DNA of 64,000 bases from Lamellibrachia satsuma (GCA_033239005.1 BSQZ01000053.1:1342001-1406000); one strand, 5' to 3'; shown: positions 24,831 through 38,317, counted from the first letter of the stretch. Notes: generated by a model not told the origin, from the letters alone. Translations and numbers: made by a program.

Positions 24831-26340
24831 GGATCACTGATGGTTTAGATCTAGGCACAGACATATCTTTACAGTTAGTTGCACATGAATCATTGGTTGA
24901 GCAAATCGTACTGTGTTAACCCAATTCTGAGTTCCACGAACATTTTTCGCACTAGAACCTACAGAATGCTTCAATGCAGGGGTGAAGTAGATGTACTGTA
25001 CCAATGTGGCCAGTGGCTGAAGCCATTCCTCCAGCGATGGATTTATATAATCAATTAGTGCAGCTGTTGGTCTGTAGCACCACACCTCACAACATTAAAA
25101 TTACTGAACAAGTGGTGTGCGAATTTCACGAACAAATGTGCTGAGGTCACGACCTTCTGAGTGCAAAATGGCTGTTGCACTTGATGGCTGCACTATTAAT
25201 GACACTTGTTGAGATTATCTGAAGTAGTAGTACTGCCCATAAGAGGCTTGACAGTGCATTGTGGCAGTGTGTCACTGGTAGATGTTGAGCAGTATACATG
25301 GGGGTGACCGGTAAAGAATTGTATATAATAGTTATTTATAATAATAACTAGGATGTATAAAGTACCATATCTTGGGGCCAGTCTGTTCCTAGGCATGCAC
25401 AATAAGACATAAAATATACACAAAATATAAAGTTGTATTAATGTACATTTAAATAATACTAATATACAATAAGAAATTATATTTAGGATATGCTTTATTA
25501 TGCACAAATTATAAATATGTTAAATTGATATGAAATTAAAAGAGAGACCAGACCCCAAAAAAGTTACTGGCCTGAAATTTTTTTTACTGATTAAAAATAC
25601 ACTATTTTTTTAACACATTGCATTACAAGTCGAAGGATGCGAGTTTGACATTATTTATTTTGTCGTTGGTGATTTACTTTCATCCTTTCAGTCAGTATTC
25701 TGTATGGCAGACAATGTTGCTGCAGGAATCATTTGAGAATCATATGCCCTCTGTTAAAGCCGCAGGCACACGCAGGTCGCGTTTTGAGAATTAACAGGTT
25801 ATGCCACTGCATGCGTATCGAGTTACAGCTAGTTATACTCGAAAATACGACGCGTGAACTGGCTCTGACACTGTATATAACTATGACTGTTACAGTTGGG
25901 TTTATTTCTTTCAAATGTAAACTTTTGGACTGCGATATACCGATATTATACTGGTAACATAGCGGAAACTTAGTAAAATATAGGCATCCGCAATTCACAA
26001 AAAGTTTGCACATCGTTGCTAGTAGCAACGTCATGCAGACTTTTTTATGAGGCTCATACATATCAAAACAAAATGGCAACTATACGAAACGACAGCTCAC
26101 AATATCAGATGAGATGAAGATTGCGTTTAATTGTTACGCCGGGGTGGGTGGCAAGGACAAGTGGTTGAAACGATGACCTGTGGCTGTGACTAATTGGATA
26201 AAAACGATCTGAAACTATGTTGGCCCACCAGGCCAGTAAAACATGGAAACTTGTGGCCCGAACTGGCCCGACAGCCCTAAAAAAGGCGTCGAGCCAGTGT
26301 TAATGTTAAGGCCTGCTCTATTATTGGTGGCATGGTCACA

Positions 26341-26523
26341 GTCCTTGTGACAAGTGACCTGATTCCAACTACATCTTGGTGACAAGTGACCTGATGCCAG
26401 CCACATCTTGGTGACAAGTGACCTGATGCCAGCCACATCTTGGTGACAAGTGACCTGATGGCAGCTACATCTTGGTGACAAGTGACCTGATGCCAGCCAC
26501 ATCTTGGTGACAAGTGATGTCAG
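26341..26523 (+). repeat. 32-bp minisatellite
   Basis: About six copies of CTTGGTGACAAGTGACCTGA + TGCCAGCCACAT. Both strands carry ORFs through the array that I regard as spurious. Confidence 0.95.
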
Positions 26524-27036
26524 CCATGTGGTGGCATGATAAGGCTGTGACAAATGCAGCTGCAGTAACATGTCACAGAGAGAGCCAGGATCCCACCCAT
26601 TGATCAGAGCAGCAGTTCACTGACCACAACTCTGTGCTAACCACCTACTGGATCTGCTGCCCGGTGGTTCACTGGGACTGTGGACAGCATCTATGTCCTG
26701 GGATTCGATCATTTTACTCCTCCCTCTCCCACAAATTTCACCTGTCTTATTCCATGGTCTCATTATGGTAGAAAGGTACAGTATACCCTTCTGGCGACTT
26801 CCCTCCTAGAAACACCCTACTAACCCATTGTTACAGTTTGTAGATGCTTTTTTGTGCACATTCTTGGTTGATGGGTCACCTTTTCTGAAGAAAAACAAAT
26901 TATAATAAATTTATAAAACAACATATATTTTTTCAAAGCACAGTAGTGTACATTTTCTTGATAAAATCACATTTTAGGTGTTTTAATGAAAATTTACCAG
27001 AGAAAAGTCATGTTTCCGCTAATTTAGTATCATCAA

Positions 27037-27067
27037 CCCCTTAACCCACCCCAATCTCCCCCTACCC
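27037..27067 (-). other. Potential G-quadruplex in left arm (minus strand G-rich)
   Basis: On the minus strand there are four or more G runs of at least three within 31 nt: GGG, GGGGG, GGGG, GGG, GGGG, with loops of 1-6 nt. Confidence 0.7.
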
Positions 27068-28433
27068 ATACTGTGATACCCTATTATTACACAAAGACCC
27101 ACTTAAACATGTTCCTTATGCTGAAGCCAAATCAAGTGGGTGGCACCACATACATGTCTGTATACATTAATTTTTTCCACACCTGTACACGTTGCATGCT
27201 TTATGCCATATGGCAGTTAATACTGGTATAAATATAAACTTTGTAATACACGCAAAGGCCATGAGTTTCTTCCTTGAAGTGGCACAAATTTAGAAATATA
27301 TAGATTGCAACTTTGTTCTCAAAGCCTAAGTAAAAAATAACTGAATTCATGTAACACAAAACATTGCATCAGTAAGTTGGAAACGTATGGGTAAACATAG
27401 TACTGAAAGCCTGTGTGAAATGGAAGCCTTTGAGACAAATCACATATAATTACTTAGGTTCTTCGTGACCGTAGGCGGTGACCTCGGTGGTTAGATCTTC
27501 AACTTTCCCTTGAAATGCTCTACAACTTCCTTCAAATCATTCTTGTGATGTGTCATCTCATTTAAAAGCTCAGGGTACTTTATATAATTAATTTACGTAA
27601 TTAATTTAAATTTAAGTGTAGCTGTAAAGGTATGATTTTTTGTCACTCATTGGATTTGTAATTTTTCCCCATAACGTTTTATGAGAATAAATGCAGAATT
27701 TAAAATGTAACATCTATTTCTCCATAGCCTAACTATGCCTTGATCTTTCATTTAAATGCATTGTTTCACATTCATGTGGTTAATGTGAGACAACTTCCAC
27801 TGGCGGAATGTATCATCAGTGGCGAAAACAGGTTAATGATGGTTTTTGCCACTGTGTCTGCAAAAACAGGTTTCCGCCTGCGGAAATGCAACATTGCACT
27901 ATGACATTGATGCTAACAGTCGTGGTGCGCTGCCTGAGGACTGTGTTCTCACAAACCCCTGAGCGCGCATGCGCGCACGCACGCACGCACAAGTGTCTTG
28001 TTGTCAACCTCTGACACGTTGTATATGATTACAGGAAGTGAGAATGGTGGATGTCTCTTTGTCATTGTGTAACAACTACCTAATGATATTGTCTGTTTTC
28101 GCTGGAAAGCAACCAGACTTCCTGATGGGCGCCCACCTCGAGTCACTGGCATTCAGTGCGCCAAATGTCAAGGTCATTTTGAACCCTGGAGACTGTTAAC
28201 AGTCTTCTCTTTTATGTTCCAGGCTAAAAGGTCATTCGGTTTTACTCAGAAGTTACACCCGGCATATTGTTACAGCATATTGTTACATCTGACGATATCA
28301 TGGTTATTTTATTTCCAGGTGTGGAAAAAATTAATGTATACAGACATGTATTTGGTGCCACCCACTTGATTTGGCTTCAGCATAAGGAACATGTTTAAGT
28401 GGGTCTTTGTGTAATAATAGGGTATCACAGTAT

Positions 28434-28464
28434 GGGTAGGGGGAGATTGGGGTGGGTTAAGGGG
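28434..28464 (+). other. Potential G-quadruplex in right arm (+ strand G-rich)
   Basis: GGGTAGGGGGAGATTGGGG continues with TGGGTTAAGGGG. It is the mirror image of the left-arm motif. Confidence 0.7.
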
Positions 28465-29124
28465 TTAATGATATACTAAATTAGTGGAGGTTGTGTTAGT
28501 TTTACACCAAATGAGTGACATTATTACAAATTTAATTAATTATAATTATTGGCCGACCACTTCCGCCAATACACCAGGCAGTAATAACTATCCGGTACAA
28601 GTCATTGGCTAATTATCTGATTGTGTCTCAGTTTCGATGGAATGGCTTTATTCCTCTTTAGTGACCATTTTATGTCCAGATACAAGATACAAGATGTGTT
28701 TATTTTACCCATGGTCTAAATATCATATTCTACATGTAGGAAAATTACATATAATGTTGCAATAATTAACAAATATTGGATCAAGTAGATACACAAAATA
28801 GCATAAATTATTTGTAACTACAATAAGATATTGTTTAATTGTATCAAAAACGTGATCAATCGCTATTATGGGAAACTCCCTCCGAGTAAACATAGTACCA
28901 TAATTGCCTCTTCATTCAGGAAACAGTTGTTTTGCCATCAACAATCAATATTATGGTCACAGTTGCATTGTAAAAAATATAATCGCTTTGAACATGACCT
29001 TATTTATGGAAATGTTGCTGTCTTCTTATTATTATTTATATTGTTATTATGAATGGTAATTGTTCTTAGAAGAGGCAAGTTTTGTCTACGTTAGACTATT
29101 TCCGTCTTCTGTTACATTAAAAAT

Positions 29125-29345
29125 TTATGAAACCACCCTTTTTTTGAAGATTCCCTCCCTTGTTATTCTTGCTTCCATAAAATAGGATGTCGCTTCAACT
29201 TTGTTTTCCAGTCGTTTTCTATATCAAGGAAAAAATGTGTGTGAAACTTACTGATTGGGAAGTTTTTATAGTGATTTTGGGGTATTTAATTTGGTGATAG
29301 TGCTGTGTTATCATTCGGTGTTCCTCAATTGACATGTTTTTTATT
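29125..29345 (+). repeat. Diverged ~220-bp repeat, copy 1
   Basis: Pairs with 29703-29915. Shared blocks are GAAACCA(C/T)(C/T)CTTTTT, CTTCCATAAAAT-like, TTTTGGGGTATTTAATTTGG-like and TTGACATGTTTT. About 75-80% identical by eye; the copies are in direct orientation. Confidence 0.75.
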
Positions 29346-29702
29346 GGCAGAAGATAGAAAGCTTTGCCAATGATTAACATTAGACTATAATTATATAGGC
29401 CATATAATTTATTTTACTGTAGTATTGCCTGTTTTAATTTATGATTGTGTCCTTTATATTTACCTATGCATGTCTAAGCCTATTCTTATTTTGTTTATTT
29501 ACAAACAACTTTAAACATGATGTTCATGGACCTTTTAAATTTTTTATATTTGAAGTCATAATTTTTTTCTTAATTTATTTATTATCGTTGGTTGTTTTAC
29601 TGTGCCAATTGTATAAATCAACTGCTATAGTTGCCATGTTAGTAAAATTCTTTAAACAAAATTATTATAATTGTCAGTTTCAAAGAAAATAAAAATTCAT
29701 TT

Positions 29703-29915
29703 AGGAAACCATTCTTTTTCTGAAGGTTTCCTTGATAATCTTGCATTTCCATAAAATTATGTCGTTGTAACTTTATTTTCTAGCTGATTTCCATATCTGG
29801 CACAAAGTGTCTGGAATTTACTGCTTGGCACGCTTTTATAATGAATTTTGGGTATTTAATTTGGTGATTGTGCTCTGTTATCGATCAGCATTCCTCAGTT
29901 GACATGTTTTCATCC
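29703..29915 (+). repeat. Diverged ~220-bp repeat, copy 2
   Basis: Second member of the direct pair with 29125-29345. Confidence 0.75.
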
Positions 29916-30132
29916 CAGGGGAATAGATTGTGGCACATGCATGGTCTTAAACCATTTACCACTTCCATAATGCATTCATGTCACTGATAATCACATTTTT
30001 AACATAACTGCTTTATAGCACTGTCCGCAACCTTGTGAAACAGGTGGCAGCGTTTTCACCCCAGGTGATTCACGCTAACAAATGTGCAATGCACCTTGTC
30101 CCAGGTGCTGCTCTGACCAGTCAGTGATGTCT

Positions 30133-30516
30133 CTAAAGCCAGCAGCACATTGGCCGATTTTTTGTTGAGTGACTGCAGATTTTTTATCGGTGTCAAATTA
30201 GTTGGGCCAGATAGCTCGCAGCACATTAGCCAATATTTGGCGACTAGCACAAGTCTGCTTACAAGTTTGGAATTCAGCCAAAATTTAAAAATAATGTTTG
30301 TGCACGTGACTGCAATCACGCTTCCTATTGGTTGCTACTCGCGCGAGTCTCGATAGTTTGTCTGCATCTGCAGCACACTAACTGACAAGGTGCAACAGGA
30401 CGTCTTGAGATCTTGCCCGACAAGCCTTGATCATGTCGTATACTTGTTGGAATTCACAGCACACTAATTGATTATTTGTCAGCTGACGAAAAATCTGCTT
30501 GTGTGCTGTTGGCTTA
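30133..30516. mobile_element. ~380-bp MITE-like element with imperfect TIRs
   Basis: AAAGCCAGCAGCACATTGGC at the left pairs with GTGTGCTGTTGGCTTAA at the right; similarity continues through a GATTTTT...GTGAC / GTCAGCTGAC...AAAAATC block for about 38 bp. Internal copies of CAGCACA(T/C)TA suggest nested subterminal motifs. No ORF. Confidence 0.6.
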
Positions 30517-32339
30517 AGAATTCGCTTGGTTGAATCCAGTGAAGTAATGTAAGAGTAGTTTGCTTTGATTTTTTGAAGCGCTAAATATTGTTAAATAACA
30601 CAATGTTTAATATTTCATGTATGTTATACACATATCAGTTTGCAACTGATGCACATCTGCAAAATGTAGTTTACCTTACAAAAAAATAACTTTAAATTGC
30701 AACACTTTTGGTAAAGTAAGTAGCGACGCATGTTAGCGATAGCCTTCAAATGGTTTATTGGTTTATATTTTGTAGTTTGACAACTGTGCAACACATGAAC
30801 CTATAGCAGAACTGTTATTACTAGGAATAAAATATTTTATTAAAATGTAATTTAGTGTGATAAAAGGGATATTTTGCATAGCCAGGTCATACTGCCCAGG
30901 TTGTAGCGTGCACAACCCATTCCTTTGCATACAGCCAAAGATTGCTGAGCCTGCGCTCTATTGTGTTATGAGCTACAGTCAAGGGGAAGCCTGTGTGGCC
31001 AGTGAACCTCATTAGTACAGAGTGATATATTGCACACTGGCTGACTGCTAGCCTCTGGCTGAGCTTCTGTCAGGACGTCATTCAGCGACCAGCCTTCAAG
31101 GAAACACTGCTTGTTTAGCCGTTCGCAGACTCACGGCATAATTGGATTGCAGGAGGTGAAATTGTCGAGAAGCGAAGCTGATTGGTCAACGCCCAGTGAG
31201 GTGGAATGCACACAGAGGGTGCATCGCTGAGGGCTCGTGCGGTGCGCATGCAGGCGCACTTTTGTGAAATAAGGGAGAAAATTGCTTTACCGTAGTCTCA
31301 CACTCTTGTGTTAAGAGGATGCTTTGATTTGAGAAGCTAATACGTTGACCGTTTGAACATTGGGTCCACTGCATGCAGGTCAATCTTATCTGCGGGAACT
31401 ATGTCTTTGTCCTACTGATTGTACAAACATTTAGGCCGCCTTGCCAGTGTTGTGTATTAATACACTTGATCTTGGTTTGATAAATAGATCAAAAGCTGCT
31501 ATAGTTGGTAAAAAAAATCTAATGGTCAAGTAATTATCTTGATGACCTTTGAACTCTGCTCCCTAAAAGGTCATTATTTTACATAAAAGGTTACACATTT
31601 GTAATTATAATAAAACAAACACAACTATTGGGTTTATTTATGCATGGTTTGTTTACATATCCAAAATATGTGTCTTGAATTATCTCACTGTCAACAACAG
31701 CAAAATTAATATGCATGACATATTTTAAGTTATTTCAATCAATTATGTGACTTATTCAGAATAATATTATTTATCTAACCAAGCAATAATGAGGAACATA
31801 TACCTAAAATATTGTTTTGTTGTTTAGAATCATTCTGAGGTTTGAAAATTGTTTTCATCTACGCAGCCAGTATAACTTTACACAAACAGAATTGTTTATG
31901 TATTACTAGCTGAAAACATGCAAGGTTGCTAATTTTTTACTGTACAAATCATCCCCTTGGGCCCCTGGGCATGCCTAAAAAATTTTGGTTACATGCAAAA
32001 CTTACTGAGATATGTGAGAATATACAGACACAACCACAAACTATTTTATAGTATAGATGCGGGTATATCGCTTGTAGTAATAACACTGTCCTCGATGCTT
32101 GGTGATTCTTATGGTTAGGTAACAGTGTCACTAGTATGCGTCACCACCTTTTGGTGTATTATTGATCCATTGTGACAGGCGTGACAATTGTCTTTATACA
32201 AGCATGACTTATTGGGAGTCCCAACTCCCTAGACTGTTTTCCAATTAATGTTCTTGGAAGTGTTCTTGAGTTCTCGGAAGTCCCCAGCCTTTTCTCTTTA
32301 ATCTGGCTCATATAACATCGCATTCTGCATATCAAAATA

Positions 32340-33334
32340 CAGTCGAGCCTCGTTATAACGCGGTGGTCAGGGTCCACGACTACGGACCGCGCTGTATGCG
32401 AGGCGCGTTAGGTGTTCTCATATCTGCCACCAGGGAGCTACTAAACAACAGTGATCGCTGCCCGCTGCACCAAGTCCATGAACGCTGTCGAAGCCCTGTG
32501 TGCTTGTAGCACTGTCTTATATGCCAATATGCATGCAGTTTATACTACTTATTATACTAGCATCAACGTGTATTATTTTTAAATGTCACACCCTGTTGGT
32601 TCTTGAACTGAATAAAACACGTACGTATACCGTTATGGGCAGTTATATCTACTACGATGTCGATGATGATGTACTGGACCAATAGGCCTAAGAATCGAAA
32701 ATAATAACCTGGATCTGAGCAGCCGAAAACATATATGATTTGACAAACAAAGTATGTAAGCTGATAAAACACAGAAAACCTCAGTACGTAGAATTAATAA
32801 CTGTTTCACTTCGTCTTTCAACCAATCTAGACCAAAGTATAAATTTATTACGCACCACTTAACATCGATTCATCGTTTCATATGCGGATGACGAATTCGT
32901 ATTTTCGCGCACCGGTAGAGCCTTGGGTTAGGAATTTGGCATGTTGGTTTCGCATCGCGAAAACGATTAAATTTACAATGTAATGGAAGCACGTCATTTT
33001 ACCCAAGTGTCAGGTATTGCATACTAAATGCATTTAATTATCTGATTCTTATGCCAGACGTATTTGTGAATCTCGATTGCAATTTACAAACCGTCGAAGC
33101 GAAGCCAACGACAGCGATTGATGTCAGTGACAACGCAAAACAAACAACACATTGATACTCGTTCATTGACATCGTTCGCATAATGTTTCTTGAGAATTGT
33201 CAAAGCAATTCTAAGTAGGTTTAAGCAGGTCCATTTGGCATTTTCCCCTGGCGGCAGAAAATCGGGGTCCACGACCGACCGTGTTATATCCGAATCCGCT
33301 TAATAACGGGGCGCATAATAACGAGGCACGACTG
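32340..33334. mobile_element. Non-autonomous pogo/Tigger-like DNA transposon
   Basis: The left end is CAGTCGAGCCTCGTTATAAC and the right end on the minus strand is CAGTCGTGCCTCGTTATTAT, each flanked by TA, the target duplication of the Tc1/mariner superfamily. Subterminal GGTCCACGACT and its inverted partner TCGGTCGTGGACC are also shared. 'CAGTc...CCTCGTTATAACG' ends are typical of pogo/Tigger elements. The interior holds no transposase-like ORF over about 70 codons, so the copy depends on transposase from elsewhere. Confidence 0.85.
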
Positions 33335-33595
33335 TATCGGTGGCCTGCAAATTTAGTTGAGTTGTCACAGTAGAAAACTGGAGAGCCAATGGTAAACTTC
33401 AATCTCCACCCATCTATTCCACAGAGCCCCTTTGTGAACTAACATCTGCAATGTTTAACAAGATCTTATTAAATCTTGTTAAACATAGGAGTTGTGGTTC
33501 ATATGCTTGGTGCATCAACGCAAAAATAGTACAAATATAAAAATAGTACAAATAGAATGTGTGGCTGAAATCAGTAGATAATTGGTACAGTCGGA

Positions 33596-33720
33596 TGAGG
33601 TGAGCAGGTGGAGCAAGACAGACTGTGCTCACAGCCTGCTGAAAGGGGTGATTTGATGGAGTCTTATGGATCTTATGACTCTGGGGTAAAATGAATATAT
33701 ATGCATACTGTATTCATCCT
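33596..33720 (+). repeat. Interspersed repeat R2, copy 2
   Basis: Diverged copy of the segment at 24655-24830; see that entry for shared blocks. Confidence 0.6.
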
Positions 33721-33837
33721 TGGAAAAAATGGGCCATGAAAAAATATCAAGGAATCTGTTCTTTTAAGCATACATGAAAACTTGTTTCTCTATACAGTAA
33801 GGTAACTAGCTGTTTAACACTAGTGGTGTCATTTGGT

Positions 33838-33995
33838 GACTAGTGTAGAACAACTGAAAAGTGGTGCCAACTGTTTTACACCAGATGGCGACACTTTTCA
33901 GTTGTCCCACACTATTCAAATTACAGTAATTATGGATCCTGCTGGGATGTATGCTAATTAGCACACTTACACTTAATAGGTCAAATACGGTATTT
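33838..33995 (+). mobile_element. MITE-like hairpin repeat M1, copy 2
   Basis: About 85-90% identical by eye to 13915-14082, with the same CAACTGAAAAGTG...CACTTTTCAGTTG arms. Confidence 0.75.
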
Positions 33996-35779
33996 ATTTA
34001 CGGGTGCTTGTATTTGGATATGTTTCAAGTACGGGTACATGAGAATGTAAGATATGGCAACAGAGTAATGCTCAGGAGGTTGTGTTTTATTTTGGAGAAG
34101 AAGTTGGTGTAATAATTTCCTTTCTAGTATGTCTGTCAACCAAGGTTGTTGAGAAGGCCTAAAAGTGAGGGTAATATTTGTGATGCACAAAATATATGAC
34201 TCTGTTAATTTAGTGAATGTTGTTAAACGCAAGGCATCTGAATAAGTTAAGTTAAACACCAGGTAGAAGGAACATTACCTGATTATTTTTAATATTTGGT
34301 GCCGTTAAAGAGCAATTCGAAAACAATAGATGCAACACATTAATTTCTACCAGTAGTTAATGAAAATTACCTATTAGCTTGTGAGATTGTTGCATCATCA
34401 TTTGGTTGAGGAAGTGTGTGCTATGTGTAGGCTACCAGATGTATCTTTGATTTTTCATCAGGGGAAGAGTCTGGTCACATGGAGGTTTGGGGTAGTTTTT
34501 ACCCTTGTACATGCTCTCTGTTGCCTGTTAAGAATGAGCTCTTGATAGTCTGTCTTGCTCCGTACACTTATCTTGTTTTGTTGTTCGTGAACATAGCGAC
34601 AAGATAGACAGGCTTGTGCTGTATCTACGATAGTTGGTGTCAGGGAGAGTCACTGATTAGGTTCATTCATGTCATCACAGCTTTCTTTATGTGTTTACTA
34701 TTTGTGTGGAGTCTTAAAGAGTCGGGCGCCGGGCCAGCAGGCCAGTGTTAATGTCAAGGCCTGTGCAATACATTTGAGCAATTCTGGAAACAGGTATAAG
34801 TATAAAGGCTCATAACATGATAATGTTGAATTTAACAAGATTTGACAATATTGATATCCAAAGGTGGTAAGAGGGCAAGGAACTCATTGACTTATCCAGA
34901 GTCCGATGGTGATGGTTGATTGTTGCATCTATATCATTACATGTTAACACCAGTTCCAAGCCAGCATTGCGTACATATACACCACATTGGTCCTTCAGAT
35001 TTGCCAACCATCTATACATATAAACACAATTAGGGAGTCAGTCAGCCACAGCTTTGCTGTCATACACGCTGCCTGTTGACTCGGAAACAGCTCTGACTGC
35101 TGCCCACTGCCGTCAGGAGGAGGAGGGAAGGAGGGAGCAAGAATCTCAAATTTGTCCAACACAAGCAGCATGTAATGTAACAGGAGCTTGTTTTTCTCGC
35201 CAGGTCTCCTAGTTAACAAAAGACCGCATGTAAACTGTCAGCTAGTCTGATTACTGGCATAATGGCTGCTGCCCATGCCTCCAGTGTGTGATTATGGTGT
35301 CAGTGGCAGCTGTAGACCTCTGCTGTGATTTCTCTGTCCTGGTAATAAGTTAATAGGTGGACTTGACAGTATCCACACTCCTCATAGGCCACTCCTGGTG
35401 TTGATGTGAGATCATGTTGTAACCCCCCTAAATCCTCATCCCAGGCGTATATTTCATATGAAATAAACACCCCTGGGTGAGAATTTAATGAAATGTTCAC
35501 CCCTCCCATCAAAGTTGGGCCCTTTATGCAATCATATTTTTATTAATTGGTTAAACAATTTGTGTTTTAGTTTAATTGATACATTTATTATGCTAAAAGC
35601 AGTAGGTTCCTTCTGCCTGGTGTCTTTGTAGACTCATAGAGCTGGTGGTAGTCACCTGTAAAACCCACTACCATAGAAACACTCCTGCGTTAGCCCTGGA
35701 CAGAGCTGTTTGAAATATAACCCTCAAGGCAGAAATTAATCTACACAACGATGCACCTGCCATGCAGTAGTAACTGGAA

Positions 35780-35945
35780 TACCCAGTGGTAGGGGAACGG
35801 TTGACGAAGAGAGCAGATGTGCTTAGATTGGAGGGTATAAGGAGAAGAGGAAGACCGAGATGGGAGGACTGTATGAAGAGAGATTTGGCAGGAGTGGGAA
35901 GGGAGGGGAGAGCGAATGTGAGGGATAAGGCCGAGTAGAGATGGG
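35780..35945 (+). pseudogene. LINE reverse-transcriptase C-terminal relic
   Basis: In the + strand a frame from about 35815 reads VLRLEGIRRRGRPRWEDCM, then KRDLAG and RANVRDKAE before a TAG at about 35936. 'RRRGRPR-W-D-(M/V)K-DL...A-DRA-WR' is the usual C-terminal pattern of non-LTR retrotransposon polymerases. Only the 3' end of the ORF remains and it is inactive. The overlapping minus-strand ORFs are shadows. Confidence 0.6.
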
Positions 35946-36395
35946 TGTTGAACACAGTAGTGAAACAGGATCAGTGATGGAAGAAGGGAAAAAATCAATG
36001 ACTGGTATTGACGTCAGCCTCATCCTGGATTTCAGGGATAAACAGGAAAGCAACAACAAAAAGGAACAATACGAGGAATGAAGGAAATGTTTGTCTTTGT
36101 CTTGTTGAAATGGCCGGGACGTGCTGCAGGAGTAGCTATGATGCTAATCACTCTGCTGACATTTGGATTTGAAGCTTGGTTAAATGACAGGAACACAGCC
36201 AGATGTTCTCCTCAAATCAGAGTAAGGATGCTGTGGCTTGTCATAGGAGGAAGTGGAGGGGAGGAAGGAGGAAACGGGGAGGGAGAGTGAGGGGAGAGAA
36301 TAAAGATGTATGTTGAACTTGGAGAGGTCTTTGCCCTAAATGATGGTGATGGAAGTAAGTTAAACTGGTTGCCCAAAGAAATATAACAAAAACAA

Positions 36396-37447
36396 ATTTT
36401 CTCCTCATGACATTTTGCACTGTCCGTATGAGCTGAGCCTATTTATAATGTATATCAATGACATTTTCAGTGCTTCAGAACTGTTTAAGTTTATTTTATT
36501 TGCAGACGATACGAACATGTTCTATAGTAATAATGACATCAGTGAACTTATCCGGCAGACAAGTGCTGAGCTGGATAAGCTCAATGTGTGGTTTTCAGTG
36601 AATAGATTATCACTAAACATAGCAAAAACAAATTACATGATTACATTTGGAAATTGTACATTGAATACGTCTCTCTCTATATACAAAACTAGTTTCTTAA
36701 TTGACAGACGTGGAATGCGTATTTTGTATTATGCTCTCTTTTTGCTGTACATTATGTATTGTGCTGAAATATGGGGAAATACATATGCAGAAAACTTCAA
36801 ATGCTTAGTCTCGTTACAGAAAAAGGTTTTAAGATTAATCTGTGGTGCCCAGAGGTTGGACAACACATCTAGCATATTTTATGATCTCCGCATTCTAAAA
36901 TTTCCAGATATGGTGAAACTAAAAACTGCTGAAATTATGTATAAGGCATATAACAATTCATTGCCAAACAACATACAAAACCTTTTCGTGTTGTATGACC
37001 CTATCTATATGACCCAACAAAAAATGTGTATTTAAACAAAAGTATGCACACACTAATCTAAAGACAATGTTTATATCAATTAACTGTGTAAAATTATGGA
37101 ATTCCCTTGACAGCTCATTAATTCATTGCAAGAGTGTTCATCTTTTCAAAAAGAACTGTACTGTTCAAGTATTTATTCCACAGCTATGTAAACAATGAGT
37201 AACCCGTATATGGTGAAAAAATTAGTTGTATTACAGTAGAATTTTTCATGTACTATTCTCTTTAAAAAACTTACACTTGTGTAATTGTATTATATAGTGT
37301 CACTTATAAGTGACAGGGCAAGCAACATAAGCATTACACTTCTTCTTGCCCTTTTTCCACTTGTACTGTATTGATATTTAAAATTCAATTGTGTTTGTAA
37401 TTTTTCTGTTGATGTTGTTGAAATAAACTTATTAATATTATTATTAT
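36396..37447 (+). pseudogene. 5'-truncated, internally deleted non-LTR retrotransposon (LINE)
   Basis: The frame 36415-37035 (206 codons) starts inside the RT palm: LFIMYINDIF, then the catalytic motif FADDT (DD is the metal-binding pair), WFSVNRLSLNIAKTNYM, a join to CAEIWGNTYAENF, and LQKKVLRLICGA of the thumb region. The segment normally lying between the palm and thumb parts is missing, so the RT cannot be functional. After a stop near 37033 a shifted frame continues with NCVKLWNSLDSSL and ends near 37195. The 3' end has AATAAA and an (ATT)n tail to about 37447, as in CR1/Jockey-type LINEs. Clade assignment is tentative. Confidence 0.85.
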
Positions 37448-37519
37448 GACCTGAAGAAACACAGATCAGTGCACACGTAATGGTCCATATTCACATAGTG
37501 CAGACAGTGCCAGACACTT

Positions 37520-37642
37520 GAGGGCACCTACTAGCAGATGACTGCGGCCATATCGCTTACCAGGAAGGAGTGCTTACATCGAGGGCACCTACTAGCAGAT
37601 GACTGCGGCCACTGTGGCTTACCAGGAAGAAGTGCTTACATC
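37520..37642 (+). repeat. ~61-bp tandem duplication x2
   Basis: AGGGCACCTACTAGCAGATG...CTTACCAGGAAG(G/A)AGTGCTTACATCG appears twice in direct tandem. Confidence 0.9.
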
Positions 37643-38317
37643 GTACCAGTCCCAGCCTCTATTGATCACTAATCTCAAGTCTGTACCAATGACAGATTGC
37701 TCAGTTTAAGCTTTATCAATAGCCTGACATCTCCCTTCTTCTGCAAGATTCAATATATTCGTCCCAGTTTTGTCAACGTATGTCACCGTGCGACACATTA
37801 CACTATTGACCAATTCTATGCACCAGACTTTGCATACATTCCAGCTGGTTGAGTGATTGTGCCATCAGGCGGCATAAATGGGTGCTGCAGTTCGCAAACA
37901 AATGCTCTGTTTTACCGCTGGTTTAGACATTATTGGTATACATAATTCTTGTTTGTAAATGTGATGTTCGCGGGATGCCTGGCTGTGCTGAATATGTTGG
38001 TAATTTCCCGAGATGTAATACCTCTGAAATGTTTTCTGACAAATATTGAATTTACAAAAGAACGAAATTGTACTCTAGTTGAAGTTTCACCTTATAATTA
38101 AAGGTGCAAAATATGGTCTGTTTTATTGTAAAATCATGTAGAAACTGAAGCTATTCTAGCATCATGTTGACCATCCAATTAATGAAAAAAAAAAATTTTC
38201 ATATGCATCTGTAATTTGACCTATCTTGGGAATGAATACATTTTGACATTGCAGGCTGAGTAGCAAAGTCACTATTTATGAACAGATAACAATAAAATTT
38301 TATTTGACAATTGTCTG

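Larger units (their letters stand above)
27016..28487. mobile_element. 1.47-kb element with ~170-bp near-perfect inverted repeats
   Basis: The arm 27016-27187 is nearly the exact reverse complement of 28316-28487. The outer end reads CC(G/A)CTAATTTAGTATCAT; the inner end is ATTAATTTTTTCCACACCTG. The arms carry four C/G runs near their outer ends (see the two G-quadruplex entries). The 1.13-kb interior has a CGCA microsatellite at about 27962-27991 and no long ORF. The high identity of the arms suggests a young, non-autonomous fold-back element, or gene conversion between arms. Confidence 0.85.

Noticed and set aside
35668..36059. Three overlapping minus-strand ORFs of 78-95 codons
   Set aside because: Shadows of the plus-strand LINE C-terminal relic; Ser/Leu/Pro-rich composition reflects the complement of its Arg/Gly/Glu-rich sequence.
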